From: Planctomycetaceae bacterium
GTDB taxonomy: Bacteria; Planctomycetota; Planctomycetia; Pirellulales; Pirellulaceae
DNA length: 33,759 nt
Assembly: GCA_021298315.1 (NCBI GenBank)
Contig: JAJTFC010000028.1
Coordinates: 1-33,759 of the forward strand
Direction: 5' to 3'
Translations under genes and position numbers: made by a program
Part shown: positions 1-8,225 of the stretch, in pieces
How the letters are laid out: every line of letters begins with the position of its first letter
How positions within the stretch are numbered: position 1 is the first letter of the stretch
The notes under the pieces: generated by a model
Databases searched by the model: none
Seen by the model: only the letters and a program-made list of their open reading frames with translations
What the model was told of the DNA's origin: nothing

Positions 1-1320
1 GGGAAAGTGGCGATCGTAAAGCTGTAGCATTTGTTCTGCGAGCCAACTTTGAACGTGAACTCCGTTGGTGATGTGTCCGATTGGAATCGAGTTCTCTTCG
101 CGATTGGGCCACAAGGCCCTCCACATCCGACGAGAGATGTGGCCATGCAATTGGCTAACCGCATTGGCTCGGCGGGATAACTTCAAACCTAACACCGTCA
201 TGCAGAACGGTTCATGGTGATCGCCTGGATTGACCCGCCCGAGGCTCATCAGGTGCTCGTGAGAGATTCCAAGCCCATCTCTTAGCGGGCCCAAGTGCTC
301 TTCGATCAAATCCGGATTGAATCGATCATGACCAGCAGGCACAGGCGTATGGGTCGTGAAGACCGTCGAGTTGGCGATGTCCCGCTGAGCATCATCGAAA
401 CTCAATCCATCCTCTTGCATGCTCAATCGCACTGCCTCGATGGTTGCAAACGCACTATGTCCTTCATTCAAATGATAAGCACCAGGAGTGATCCCCATGG
501 CCTGCAAGGTGCGGACTCCGCCGACCCCAATGAGCAGTTCCTGGCGAATGCGAGTCCTTTCGTCTCCCCCATACAAACGGCTCGTCAACTCTCGATCCTC
601 AGGCCTGTTCCCTTCGAAGTTGCTATCGAGCAGGAACAAGGTTACCCGCCCGACGACTACTTTCCACACTTTTGCCAACAATTCTCCAGAACGTGTCTCG
701 AGCCTTACGACAAAGGGTGTTCCTGTTGGGGTTCTAGCAGGAGTCAAAGGCAAATTCTCAACGTTATGTTCAATGTACTCCTCGGACTGATAACCGTCCG
801 CAGATAGTCGCTGCTTAAAGTATCCGTGATTATAGAACAGCCCAATTCCAACCAGCGGTACCCCGAGCCCACTGGCGCTCTTGATGTGATCCCCCGAAAG
901 AACCCCTAAACCACCCGAGTAGATCGGCAGTGATTCATGCAAGCCGAATTCGGCTGAGAAGTACGCCACCGGTTTGCTCCCTAACACCCCAGCGTGGGTG
1001 TGGGCCCAAGTGTTCGTACTGGACAAGTATTCGTTCAATCGGCGATAAGCATAGTTGATGCGACTGTGCAGAACTCGCTCGCCGGCGCGATAGGCTAAGG
1101 TCTCGGGCGTGAATTCCCTGAGCAAGGCGATGGGATTGTGATCGAGTTCCCGCCAACGGACCGGATCGATATCCCTAAAAAGATGAACGACCTCCGGGTG
1201 CCAACTCCACCATAAATTGTTAGCGATCGCCATGCATTTTTGGTAGACAAGATCTGGTCCGTCCAAAACCGGTACTACTGATGCCATCAACTCGTCATGC
1301 CCATGCCCAAGAATATTCAC
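1..1320 (-). CDS. glgP: Alpha-glucan (glycogen/starch) phosphorylase, N-terminal 440 residues, 3' end outside the window
   Basis: Reading the minus strand from GTG at 1320 gives an uninterrupted 440-residue frame that leaves the window at base 1. The family (GT35) releases glucose-1-phosphate from glycogen with inorganic phosphate and a PLP cofactor in the cytoplasm. Residues about 14-95 look like the DUF3417 N-terminal domain of the short alpha-glucan phosphorylase subfamily ([13 protein letters not shown]). Then come phosphorylase core motifs: [68 protein letters not shown] and [10 protein letters not shown]. The PLP lysine lies in the missing C-terminal half. GTG is preferred over the in-frame ATG at 1344 because AGGAG (1326-1330 on the complement) sits five bases upstream of it. 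It diverges from the acyl-CoA dehydrogenase-like gene. The family call is firm; the gene name is by family. Confidence 0.93.
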   Translation of the reverse strand, partial: MNILGHGHDELMASVVPVLDGPDLVYQKCMAIANNLWWSWHPEVVHLFRDIDPVRWRELDHNPIALLREFTPETLAYRAGERVLHSRINYAYRRLNEYLSSTNTWAHTHAGVLGSKPVAYFSAEFGLHESLPIYSGGLGVLSGDHIKSASGLGVPLVGIGLFYNHGYFKQRLSADGYQSEEYIEHNVENLPLTPARTPTGTPFVVRLETRSGELLAKVWKVVVGRVTLFLLDSNFEGNRPEDRELTSRLYGGDERTRIRQELLIGVGGVRTLQAMGITPGAYHLNEGHSAFATIEAVRLSMQEDGLSFDDAQRDIANSTVFTTHTPVPAGHDRFNPDLIEEHLGPLRDGLGISHEHLMSLGRVNPGDHHEPFCMTVLGLKLSRRANAVSQLHGHISRRMWRALWPNREENSIPIGHITNGVHVQSWLAEQMLQLYDRHFP

Positions 1321-1399
1321 TATGGCTCCTGCTCTATGCCCCATCGAGGCCAACGGTAACAAACTTAGCTAATCCAATCTCGTTGGATGCAACACTTGC

Positions 1400-2536
1400 A
1401 TGTACAATTCCAAATGCGATCTGGACTCGTTCCAAGTCGATATTATGATCGATCCTCAAAAAAAGTCTGCCTCAAATTCCGTGCGACTATTTGACCAATT
1501 GATTGCCGAAAGGACAGGACTTGCGCCGATCGCTACGCAAGCATGCCTACATCCTACGGCTTTGCCCGAGCGGCTTTCCAAACTCAAACCTCTGGTTGCT
1601 TATGAGCAATCTGTCTTATGCAACCCTTCGGAGCATCTGACGTTCTACTGTGCTGTGGCCTATGGATCCCTGACCGATGCGTTTATCCTAACCCAGCGAA
1701 ATGCCGCTGTGCGACGCATTGAAAGCTCGACGAATCCAATCTCCAAAACACTTTTGACGAAACACTCAACCGGCGAGCGATGGATTTCTGTCGGAATCAG
1801 CCACCTGACTACGAGCCGTCAGCATATGGCATGTCCAGTAGTTACCGCCAAGGCTATCCCAGGCGGATGGTCGATCAGAGGAAATGTACCTTGGGTCACC
1901 GCCGCAAGTGCTTCAGAGGCACTGGTCATCGCAGCTTGCGATTCGGAAAGACACTGCGACCAGTACTTGTTCTACATCCCCATGGACTCCGGTTCTGTAA
2001 CATGCCAGCCGAGCATGGATCTTTTGGCTCTGACGGAAAGTCACACTTGCGAGGTTCTTCTCGATGGCGTCGAGTTATCGCAAAAGGAATTGCTCCATGG
2101 GCCGTCCGAAAACGTCCTAAGCGTCTCACAATCCAGTGGCGCAGGAGGTCTGCAAACCACCGCCCTTGCCCTGGGGCTTGCCGCCTGCATCATCGATCGA
2201 ATTGATGACAAGGCCCAGGCCATCGAATCGATCGGAATTTTTGCTCTGCAGTTTGCGAACCGATGGAGAGAGATTTTCGATCGAATGATCTTAGCTTCTA
2301 ATCCCAAGACCAACTCTGTTGACACGGCTAAACTACGAAAAGACGCTAACGATTTAACGCTGCGTGTTGCCCAAGCTTACCTTGCAATCGAAAAAGGGGC
2401 TGGATATCTGGCTCACTCCGATGCATCACGATGGATTCGAGAAGCGATGTTCTTCCTGGTTTGGAGTTGTCCGCAAACGATCGCGAAGGAGCATCTTTGC
2501 GACTTGAGTCACTTTCATTCGCTCGTTGAACCGTAA
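1400..2536 (+). CDS. Acyl-CoA dehydrogenase-like flavoprotein, divergent and short
   Basis: The 378-residue product resembles the acyl-CoA dehydrogenase fold. A beta-domain segment (GGWSIRGNVPWVTAASASEA, about residues 153-172) matches the family pattern G-x-x-x-x-G-x-x-x-W-V-T-x-A-x-x-A. It is followed by a helical C-terminal region with an SRWIREAMFFLVW-like end. Such enzymes oxidise acyl thioesters using FAD. The N-terminal helical domain is shortened and I cannot point to a clear catalytic glutamate, so the substrate and even the activity are open. An alternative start is ATG at 1445 (MIDPQKK); neither start has a convincing Shine-Dalgarno. The gene stops 37 bases before the cinA-family ATG, so the two may be co-transcribed. 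It could be a non-enzymatic relative or act on a non-standard substrate. Confidence 0.7.
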   Translation: MYNSKCDLDSFQVDIMIDPQKKSASNSVRLFDQLIAERTGLAPIATQACLHPTALPERLSKLKPLVAYEQSVLCNPSEHLTFYCAVAYGSLTDAFILTQRNAAVRRIESSTNPISKTLLTKHSTGERWISVGISHLTTSRQHMACPVVTAKAIPGGWSIRGNVPWVTAASASEALVIAACDSERHCDQYLFYIPMDSGSVTCQPSMDLLALTESHTCEVLLDGVELSQKELLHGPSENVLSVSQSSGAGGLQTTALALGLAACIIDRIDDKAQAIESIGIFALQFANRWREIFDRMILASNPKTNSVDTAKLRKDANDLTLRVAQAYLAIEKGAGYLAHSDASRWIREAMFFLVWSCPQTIAKEHLCDLSHFHSLVEP

Positions 2537-2573
2537 ATGCTCCGATCGTTTTTACTTGCTAGGATTGCAGATC

Positions 2574-3809
2574 ATGAAAGCTGAAATCATTTCCGTCGGC
2601 GACGAACTTACCAGCGGACAACGGTTGGATACCAATAGCCAACTCATCAGTCGACGGCTTGGTGATCTTGGGATTAGCGTCCGATACCACACCACCGTCG
2701 GTGATGAATTGGCCGACAATGTATCGGCCTTCCGAATCGCGGCAGGAAGATCGGATATTGTGATTATCTCGGGGGGACTTGGTCCAACCGCCGATGACTT
2801 GACTCGTGAAGCGATGGCCGAAGCCTTTGGGCGCCCCCTAGAATTCCGCCCCGAAGCGATGGAGCATATCGAGAATCTATTCAAGTCACGCAATAGACCG
2901 ATGCCAGAGCGAAACCGTGTCCAAGCCATGTTTCCCGAAACGTCTCGGATCATACCTAATCCACACGGTACGGCTCCAGGGATCGATTTGTCTGTAAGCG
3001 TTACCGAGTCAGATAGAGTTCACAATTGCCGACTTTTTGCCTTGCCTGGTGTTCCCGCAGAGATGATTCAAATGCTCAGCCAGAGCGTCGAGCAGCGACT
3101 CGTCGATGAACTCGATTTGGGTAAGCAACGATGGTTCTACCATTCGATCAAGCTTTTTGGACTCGGTGAAAGCGATGTGGAGAAGGTGATCCCAGATTTG
3201 ATTTTCAGGGATCGTGTCCCCCGCGTTGGAATCACAGTTTCCAAAGCGACGATCACTCTTCGTATCGCCGCCCAAGCCGCATGCGAAACAGAGTTCCAGT
3301 CGGCTATCCAAGACACAATCAAGCAAATACGCAATGCCTTTGGCGATGTGATTTTCGGAGAGGGTGAAACGGAACTCAATGATGTTGTTCAGAACCTATT
3401 GGCCGAGCAGAAGCGAACGCTTAGCGTCGTAGAACTAGGTGCTGGCGCATGGATCGGGCAAATGCTCAGTGAGGGATTCGAACCAAGCCTTGACAGTGGG
3501 CTAAAGCACTTAAGCTGGTCAACCACTCATCGAACCACACTCGATCCAAACCAACTTGGTAAACTTGCTGTCGAGTCAAAAACGGCCCATCAAACCGATT
3601 ACGCATTAGCCGTCGGTGTATATCCGCCCTTGAGTGAATTTTCCGATAGCTCTTCACTCCCCACGACGCTGCTGCAAGTCGCAATCGTCGATCCAGAAGG
3701 CAAGACCATCGAAAAATCGCAGACAGTCAGCGGACATCCCGAGTTGTTCTATCAACGGATTGCAAAGACAGCACTCGATATACTCAGGAAGGAGTTGATC
3801 GGTGAGTGA
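2574..3809 (+). CDS. cinA: CinA-family protein: COG1058 domain plus degenerate nicotinamide-nucleotide amidase domain
   Basis: This is a 411-residue protein. Residues 1-170 form the MoaB/MogA-like CinA N-terminal domain: MKAEIISVGDELTSGQ, then IISGGLGPTADDLTREA, then LPGVPAEM. In characterised CinA proteins this domain is an ADP-ribose pyrophosphatase and the C-terminal domain deamidates NMN. Here the C-terminal part (about 265-411) keeps the expected length, but the usual ESCTGG motif reads ELGAGA and the family TGIAGP segment is not recognisable, so deamidase activity is doubtful. ATG at 2574 is chosen over TTG at 2526 because it begins at the conserved domain start and has AGGA at 2561-2564, nine bases upstream. 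The stop codon overlaps the start of the Rieske gene by eight bases, so those two are translationally coupled. Confidence 0.88.
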   Translation: MKAEIISVGDELTSGQRLDTNSQLISRRLGDLGISVRYHTTVGDELADNVSAFRIAAGRSDIVIISGGLGPTADDLTREAMAEAFGRPLEFRPEAMEHIENLFKSRNRPMPERNRVQAMFPETSRIIPNPHGTAPGIDLSVSVTESDRVHNCRLFALPGVPAEMIQMLSQSVEQRLVDELDLGKQRWFYHSIKLFGLGESDVEKVIPDLIFRDRVPRVGITVSKATITLRIAAQAACETEFQSAIQDTIKQIRNAFGDVIFGEGETELNDVVQNLLAEQKRTLSVVELGAGAWIGQMLSEGFEPSLDSGLKHLSWSTTHRTTLDPNQLGKLAVESKTAHQTDYALAVGVYPPLSEFSDSSSLPTTLLQVAIVDPEGKTIEKSQTVSGHPELFYQRIAKTALDILRKELIGE

Positions 3810-4140
3810 GACGACATCTGATTTGGATTGGGTTTTTGCATCAAAAATCGACGCGATTCCAAAGAACGAGGGCCGTGCATTTCCAATCGGCGACCGGATG
3901 ATTGCGATCTTTGAGTCCGAGGGAAAATATTATGCCTTAGACGATTTCTGCCCGCACCAAGGAGCCTCCCTCTCGGCCGGTTGGATCCATGACGGTTGCG
4001 TCGCGTGCCCATGGCACGCATGGAGGTTTGCACTCTCCGATGGGACTTGGATGGACAATCGCAAAATCAAGACCGATCATTTTCAAGTACAAGTCCGCGA
4101 CGGGGATATCTACGTCGGTATTCCGAAAACCTCCGCTTAG
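3802..4140 (+). CDS. Rieske [2Fe-2S] ferredoxin-like protein (NirD type)
   Basis: This is a 112-residue single-domain Rieske protein with both cluster motifs: CPHQGASLSAG (C-x-H) and CPWHAWRF (C-x-x-H), which bind a 2Fe-2S cluster through two Cys and two His. There is no membrane segment or signal peptide, so it is soluble and cytoplasmic, like the small ferredoxins that serve oxygenases or the NirD subunit of nitrite reductase. No oxygenase or reductase partner is visible nearby, so its redox partner is unknown. The start is GTG at 3802, with a strong AAGGAG at 3789-3794. It overlaps the end of the cinA-family gene by eight bases. The upstream acyl-CoA dehydrogenase-like flavoprotein could be a redox neighbour, but that is inference. 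Confidence 0.9.
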   Translation: MSETTSDLDWVFASKIDAIPKNEGRAFPIGDRMIAIFESEGKYYALDDFCPHQGASLSAGWIHDGCVACPWHAWRFALSDGTWMDNRKIKTDHFQVQVRDGDIYVGIPKTSA

Positions 4141-4171
4141 GCCAGGGCCTCGTAGCTCATTGCAAATAATA

Positions 4172-4194
4172 GCGGAACGGCGCAAGCCGTCCGG
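4172..4194. repeat. Possible REP-like hairpin between convergent genes
   Basis: ACGGC-GCAA-GCCGT forms a five-base-pair stem closed by a GCAA tetraloop, with flanking bases CGG and CGG giving partial extension. It lies between the Rieske stop and the DUF1559 stop, a typical place for dispersed palindromes. There is no T-run, so I do not call it a terminator. Whether it is repeated elsewhere in the genome cannot be seen here. The rest of 4141-4321 holds nothing else I recognise. Confidence 0.35.
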
Positions 4195-4321
4195 TTATGG
4201 GTCGATTGTAGTGTTCCACGCTCGAACACTCAGAAAGCCAATGGATATTTGGACTCACCGGGCACCTTGCGCTGCTCCGCTAACACATAAAGCTTTATAT
4301 TTTCGACAACTCGATGTTAGC

Positions 4322-5305
4322 TTAGGGGAGTTCGATGATCTGGCCATCGTTTCGACCGGCCATGGCTCGATAGATTTGCATGTCAACGGTTGTCGCGATG
4401 GTGTGAGTCGAACCGTCCATGAGCAAGAACAAGCAGCCGCCCGAGTGGGGGCTCCAAAATCCACCAGGGCTGCCCGTCGGAGCATTCGGACCACCGCTTC
4501 GGACGTGAACCGTGGCCATGGTGATTGCTGGCCGTGCCGTTTGGCCTACCGTCTGTCCTCGACTCTGCGCAATCCTCTCGGAAAACACCGTTTGGGCATT
4601 GGGGATCACGCCAGCCCAACCATTGGGTGCAAACATGCTTGCACGCTCTCCTAGCCCGATGGTATTCGATGTTCCATCGGTGATGCTTGCGTGTTTGATA
4701 GGTTGGTTGCGATGAAACATTCCGTTGAAGGGAGTCTCTTCGTACAAAGCGGTGTAGCGCGGTGCATTGGCCGGGTTTCCACCACCCAGGCAACCGATGT
4801 AGCTCGAGGGCGCAAGATCTTTAATGCCCAAAGAGTTAGGCCATGCGGTCACTGGCTCATTCCAAGTGTCCGAGGGGCATTGGTAAGCTGGGACTTTGGT
4901 GCTCCGAGCAGATTGGTTCACTGGGGAAGTGATCGGGACTTTGAAGTCAATCGACCCATGAAGGGCGCCCAATTCCATATTGGGCAAGATCATTGCAAAG
5001 ACGCTCCAGCCAGATCCATCTTCTGGTATTGGATCATTCCCCTGACCTGACCAAGTCCCGGTAACGCGTGAGATGAAGCCTAGTGGAAACGTTCGAAGGG
5101 AGCTTTCGTAGTTGTGCAAAGCAAGCCCCATTTGTTTGAGGTTGTTCGTGCACTGGATGCGACGTGCCGCTTCGCGGGCCGCTTGAACTGCTGGCAGAAG
5201 AAGTCCTATGAGAATACCGATGATCGCGATGACGACCAAGAGTTCGACGAGCGTAAAGCCTTTGATGCGTTTGCTTCGGGTTTCTGAATGCCGAAGAGAG
5301 TTCAT
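4322..5305 (-). CDS. DUF1559 protein with type IV pilin-like N-terminal methylation signal
   Basis: This 327-residue protein has the class III prepilin signal KGFTLVELLVVIAIIGILI near residues 15-33, followed by LLPAVQAAREAARRIQCTNN and NLKQMGLALHNYES. That combination defines the large DUF1559 (SBP_bac_10-like) families of planctomycetes. The C-terminus has the usual SDGTSNTIGLGE-like signature (ITDGTSNTIGLGERAS) and an H-x-GG-x-x-x-LLMDGS-like segment (HSGGCLFLLMDGSTH). Prepilin peptidase should cut after the glycine and leave a membrane-anchored pseudopilin. The function of the family is unknown; a role in a type II secretion-like or surface assembly is inferred. ATG at 5305 is preferred to TTG at 5311 because AAGGA (5314-5318 on the complement) is eight bases upstream. 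It stands alone and diverges from hemP. Confidence 0.95.
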   Translation of the reverse strand: MNSLRHSETRSKRIKGFTLVELLVVIAIIGILIGLLLPAVQAAREAARRIQCTNNLKQMGLALHNYESSLRTFPLGFISRVTGTWSGQGNDPIPEDGSGWSVFAMILPNMELGALHGSIDFKVPITSPVNQSARSTKVPAYQCPSDTWNEPVTAWPNSLGIKDLAPSSYIGCLGGGNPANAPRYTALYEETPFNGMFHRNQPIKHASITDGTSNTIGLGERASMFAPNGWAGVIPNAQTVFSERIAQSRGQTVGQTARPAITMATVHVRSGGPNAPTGSPGGFWSPHSGGCLFLLMDGSTHTIATTVDMQIYRAMAGRNDGQIIELP

Positions 5306-5413
5306 AACCAAGATCCTTAGTCAGCGAAAACAGGTTTACAAAATGGAAACTCTTTGGCTGGCTAGGGCTGGCTTCGTCTGAAAACCGGCAGTTGGCTTGC
5401 TCGTTACCATCTA

Positions 5414-5442
5414 TTGTTACTGAGACTCAATCTCATTACAAT
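5414..5442 (+). promoter_or_regulatory. hemP promoter with a Fur-box-like palindrome in its spacer
   Basis: TTGTTA at 5414-5419 and TACAAT at 5437-5442 are separated by 17 bases and match the -35 (4 of 6) and -10 (5 of 6) consensus. The spacer holds TGAGACTCAATCTCA at 5421-5435, a 7-1-7 inverted repeat with one mismatch. It resembles Fur operators of the TGAGAATNATTCTCA type. HemP genes are commonly Fur-regulated, which fits iron-dependent repression here. The site calls are by eye; binding is inferred. Confidence 0.6.
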
Positions 5443-5505
5443 GCTCCAATAGTCGTTTTCGCAAATTTTGTTGTGAAAAATCTTTGCCAGGGAGGAAGAG
5501 CGATC

Positions 5506-5718
5506 GTGTCCAACGCAGACGATGGAGCCCAAGGTAACTGGCCGAAAAAGGTGGGTGATCCACTGGCTGTTGTTCCGGCGAGTGCGGCCAAGATGTTACC
5601 AAAGATCATTCCGTTTCGGGATCTGTGTCGCTGCGGGGATGAGGTATGGATCGAGCACGAAGGGCAACTTTATCGGCTGCGCTGTACCAAGCAGGGCAAG
5701 TTGCTTTTGACCAAATAG
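5506..5718 (+). CDS. hemP: HemP-family small protein linked to heme/iron uptake
   Basis: This 70-residue protein has the HemP domain in its C-terminal half: [19 protein letters not shown], then [15 protein letters not shown]. The ending L-R-x-T-x-x-G-K-L-x-L-T-K is the family hallmark. HemP proteins accompany heme uptake loci in proteobacteria and in some species act as regulators of them; the molecular job in planctomycetes is not established. No heme receptor or transporter is nearby, so it is a stand-alone copy. The frame stays open upstream to TTG at 5392. GTG at 5506 is chosen because GGAGGAAG at 5491-5498 precedes it and it lies downstream of the predicted promoter at 5414-5442. It converges with the NAD kinase fusion gene 39 bases downstream. 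Confidence 0.85.
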   Translation: MSNADDGAQGNWPKKVGDPLAVVPASAAKMLPKIIPFRDLCRCGDEVWIEHEGQLYRLRCTKQGKLLLTK

Positions 5719-5757
5719 CTCATCGGTCCCTTTGTCGCATTTAGCGAATTTTACCAT

Positions 5758-8031
5758 TTAGCTGACATCGCTTGGGAAGAGCGATTTTAGCAATTTCGTC
5801 GAGGGATCGTATTCTTTGGTGAAGGCTAGTTCAACTGCCGCCGTGAGGCTTTGCTTTGCCGATAGCTCTTGGACGATCCCAAGAGTCTGGCCGTCGACAA
5901 ACGCTCGCAGCGGTCGCTTGCCTCTTTTATCGAGACTCGTCAGAGTGATTTGGCTGGTTCCAGGTAAATTCATCGGCTTCCAAAATCGCGGCTGGAAGAT
6001 GTTCGAGCCGGCCAAGATCAGCGAAGGCGAATCGAGAGGGACCGGGACTGCACCCATGGCGCGGGCGTAAGCCGACGAACCGGCGGCGGTGGCAACGAGC
6101 ATGCCGTCGCCGACGACCTTTTCTAATTGCACTTCTCCATTGACTCGAACTTGTAGCCAGGCAGCTTGGCCTTCGGCTCTTTCGATCCAAGTATCCCCGT
6201 AGGCAAGGTGCATGGCTGTCTTGTCATCGGGGTAACGCACATCGACTCGAAGCAGGGGAAGCGACTGTGAGATCAGGTCGATCCCTTCGAGGTTTGCCGG
6301 AAGCGATGCATTCATCAGGAAACCTAGGTGGCCGGCATTCAAACCAACGAACGGTAGCCGTCGTCTCCAGTGCTCGCGGATCGCTTTGAGCATCGTTCCA
6401 TCCCCACCGATAACGAGAATGAGGTTTGGATTGCTGGATTGGTACTTCTGGTACGACTGAGCGATTTCAACTGCCCTCGGGTTGCGTTCGTCGTGGATGA
6501 TAAACAGCTCAGGTCGAAGGACTTTGAAAAAGGCGTCGCGTCCGGGGGTTCCTGGCACGAAGAGCCGATGCCGATGGATGTAGTCGGCGATATCACGGTC
6601 CAGGTGCGTGTCAATTTTCTTTCCGTGAAAAATCTCGCCGCGCAGGTCAGCCGGTGAAGGTGCCTTGGGAGTTTCGATGAGCAAATGCTTTGTCGGTAAT
6701 TCTTGCGAGTGAGCTATCGGGCTATCGGCTAAGACGGCAAAACGAGCTTCTTGCCATAGCCGGTGTCCTTGTTCGTAGAGTTCGATTGCGGCAGGTTTTC
6801 CTGAGGAGCCTTTGGTCGCATCGGATTGCGGCACTACTAACCAGACTTCTCCTTGAGACTGGTATTTATACGTCAGATCGATCAGCGGCAAGTTGGTTCC
6901 GTTGCTTATATCCTCGTAGTTGACTTCAACATTGGGAATATCTTTGAAGGCTAACGAGACCAAGGCGGCCCGGTGTCGAGGCAAGGCAACTTCGTGCTCT
7001 CCGCGATCGGCCCTGACACCTCGCGGGTGGATGATGACTTTGTCAAAGCCGTTATCGAGCAGTTTTTGTACCTGCATTTTTTGGTGCAGGGTAGGAGGCG
7101 AGAAGGAGTCAGAGAAAACGGCAATCCTCTTTTTTGGGATTTGCATCGAAATCGAATCGGTCGGTTTTTGATACACAGACTCTTTGCGGATATAGTCAGC
7201 GATCTCGATAGGAAGATACTTCCAGACTGTTGGATCTCCTTTTTCGAGCAACCCGCGAATAGTGGTTTGAGTCGCAGTGTATTCGAGGCTCGATTCGACT
7301 TGTGTCCAACGGTGAGGCCGATTGCGAAACCAAGCGTTGTCGCTAGCCGGTAGCGGTGGCTTGGAATCGATGATCAAAATCGGAATCGCATCCTCGATCC
7401 GCTCTGTGGTCGTCGATCGATGCATTTCATCGGCGACGGAACGCTCGAGGATCAAGCAGAATTCAATTCGGTCGCGAAAGGATATTTCCCCGAGGAGACG
7501 TTTAATCAGATGGTATCCGTCGCCGCTGTATTCGTTCTCTTGTTCGTAAGTAAAGACATGCACATGCGCTAGCTTTTCGACTGCCAAACGGCACATGGCA
7601 ACTCGATCCTTATTGCTCGCTCCGCCGATAGAGCTCGTGGGATGAAAGCTTGGCATCAACCAAACTTCATCGACGCAATCGAATTTCAATGCCGATTCGA
7701 TCATTGCAAGGTGATGGTTGTGAATGGGATCGAAATCGGCTCTCAGCAAACCCACTCGCTGTTTTCTATTAAGCTTCTTGTAAACCTCAACACGCTTCTC
7801 GATTCGGTCGAGTGTTTCGGAAACCAGTTCGGTGGGCTCCCAACCACACTCGTTGCAAAGCTGTAAAGTGCTTGCAAGCAGGTCTCCGACCTCATGCCGC
7901 AATTGATCGAGGTCGCGGTGTTTAGCCACCGCATTGGCTTGTTTCTGAATATCTTTGGCTCGGTCTTCGAGGGTCGTTGGGCCAAATGCCAAGTGAAACA
8001 AGTGTTGGATGCGTTTGAGGATCGCTTGCAT
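5758..8031 (-). CDS. Fusion protein: MazG-like domain, two NadD-like nucleotidyltransferase domains, NAD kinase domain
   Basis: This is one uninterrupted 757-residue frame. Residues 1-88 look like a MazG-type all-alpha NTP pyrophosphohydrolase (RHEVGDLLASTLQLCNE, then RIEKRVEVYKKL), though the first helix is short. Residues 91-287 are NadD-like: GLLRADFDPIHNHHL, a late TTIRGLLEKGD, and PIEIADYIRKESVY. Residues 300-492 repeat that layout (AVFSDSFSPPTLHQ, SPADLRGEI, DIADYIHRHRLF) with a damaged nucleotide-binding motif. Residues 505-757 are NAD kinase: VIGGDGTMLKAIREH, GLNAGHLGFL and DGMLVATAAGSSAY. By family the protein would adenylate nicotinate mononucleotide and phosphorylate NAD in the cytoplasm; the activity of each part is inference. 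NAD kinases usually have an asparagine-glutamate pair where this one reads AYGD. Start ATG at 8031 has no strong ribosome site. It is monocistronic and convergent with hemP. Confidence 0.85.
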   Translation of the reverse strand: MQAILKRIQHLFHLAFGPTTLEDRAKDIQKQANAVAKHRDLDQLRHEVGDLLASTLQLCNECGWEPTELVSETLDRIEKRVEVYKKLNRKQRVGLLRADFDPIHNHHLAMIESALKFDCVDEVWLMPSFHPTSSIGGASNKDRVAMCRLAVEKLAHVHVFTYEQENEYSGDGYHLIKRLLGEISFRDRIEFCLILERSVADEMHRSTTTERIEDAIPILIIDSKPPLPASDNAWFRNRPHRWTQVESSLEYTATQTTIRGLLEKGDPTVWKYLPIEIADYIRKESVYQKPTDSISMQIPKKRIAVFSDSFSPPTLHQKMQVQKLLDNGFDKVIIHPRGVRADRGEHEVALPRHRAALVSLAFKDIPNVEVNYEDISNGTNLPLIDLTYKYQSQGEVWLVVPQSDATKGSSGKPAAIELYEQGHRLWQEARFAVLADSPIAHSQELPTKHLLIETPKAPSPADLRGEIFHGKKIDTHLDRDIADYIHRHRLFVPGTPGRDAFFKVLRPELFIIHDERNPRAVEIAQSYQKYQSSNPNLILVIGGDGTMLKAIREHWRRRLPFVGLNAGHLGFLMNASLPANLEGIDLISQSLPLLRVDVRYPDDKTAMHLAYGDTWIERAEGQAAWLQVRVNGEVQLEKVVGDGMLVATAAGSSAYARAMGAVPVPLDSPSLILAGSNIFQPRFWKPMNLPGTSQITLTSLDKRGKRPLRAFVDGQTLGIVQELSAKQSLTAAVELAFTKEYDPSTKLLKSLFPSDVS

Positions 8032-8225
8032 TTCTTAACTTATGGAATCAGAAGGTGGTTCGTTTCGTGCACATTCTAGCTTCTAAAGCTCTTTACGTGT
8101 GAAATCGTGGGAACGAATCGCTAGGGTCGCTGGCAAAACCAACTCGAACAAGTCACAATATAGGCGACAAGGCGCGTTTTCTCGTGCCTGCTCCAACTGA
8201 TGAAAACAGAAATCGAAGGTGTGCG

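Noticed and set aside
295..807. Open frame of 170 residues on the plus strand
   Set aside because: It lies opposite the alpha-glucan phosphorylase gene, which has strong motifs across this range, and the product resembles no known protein.
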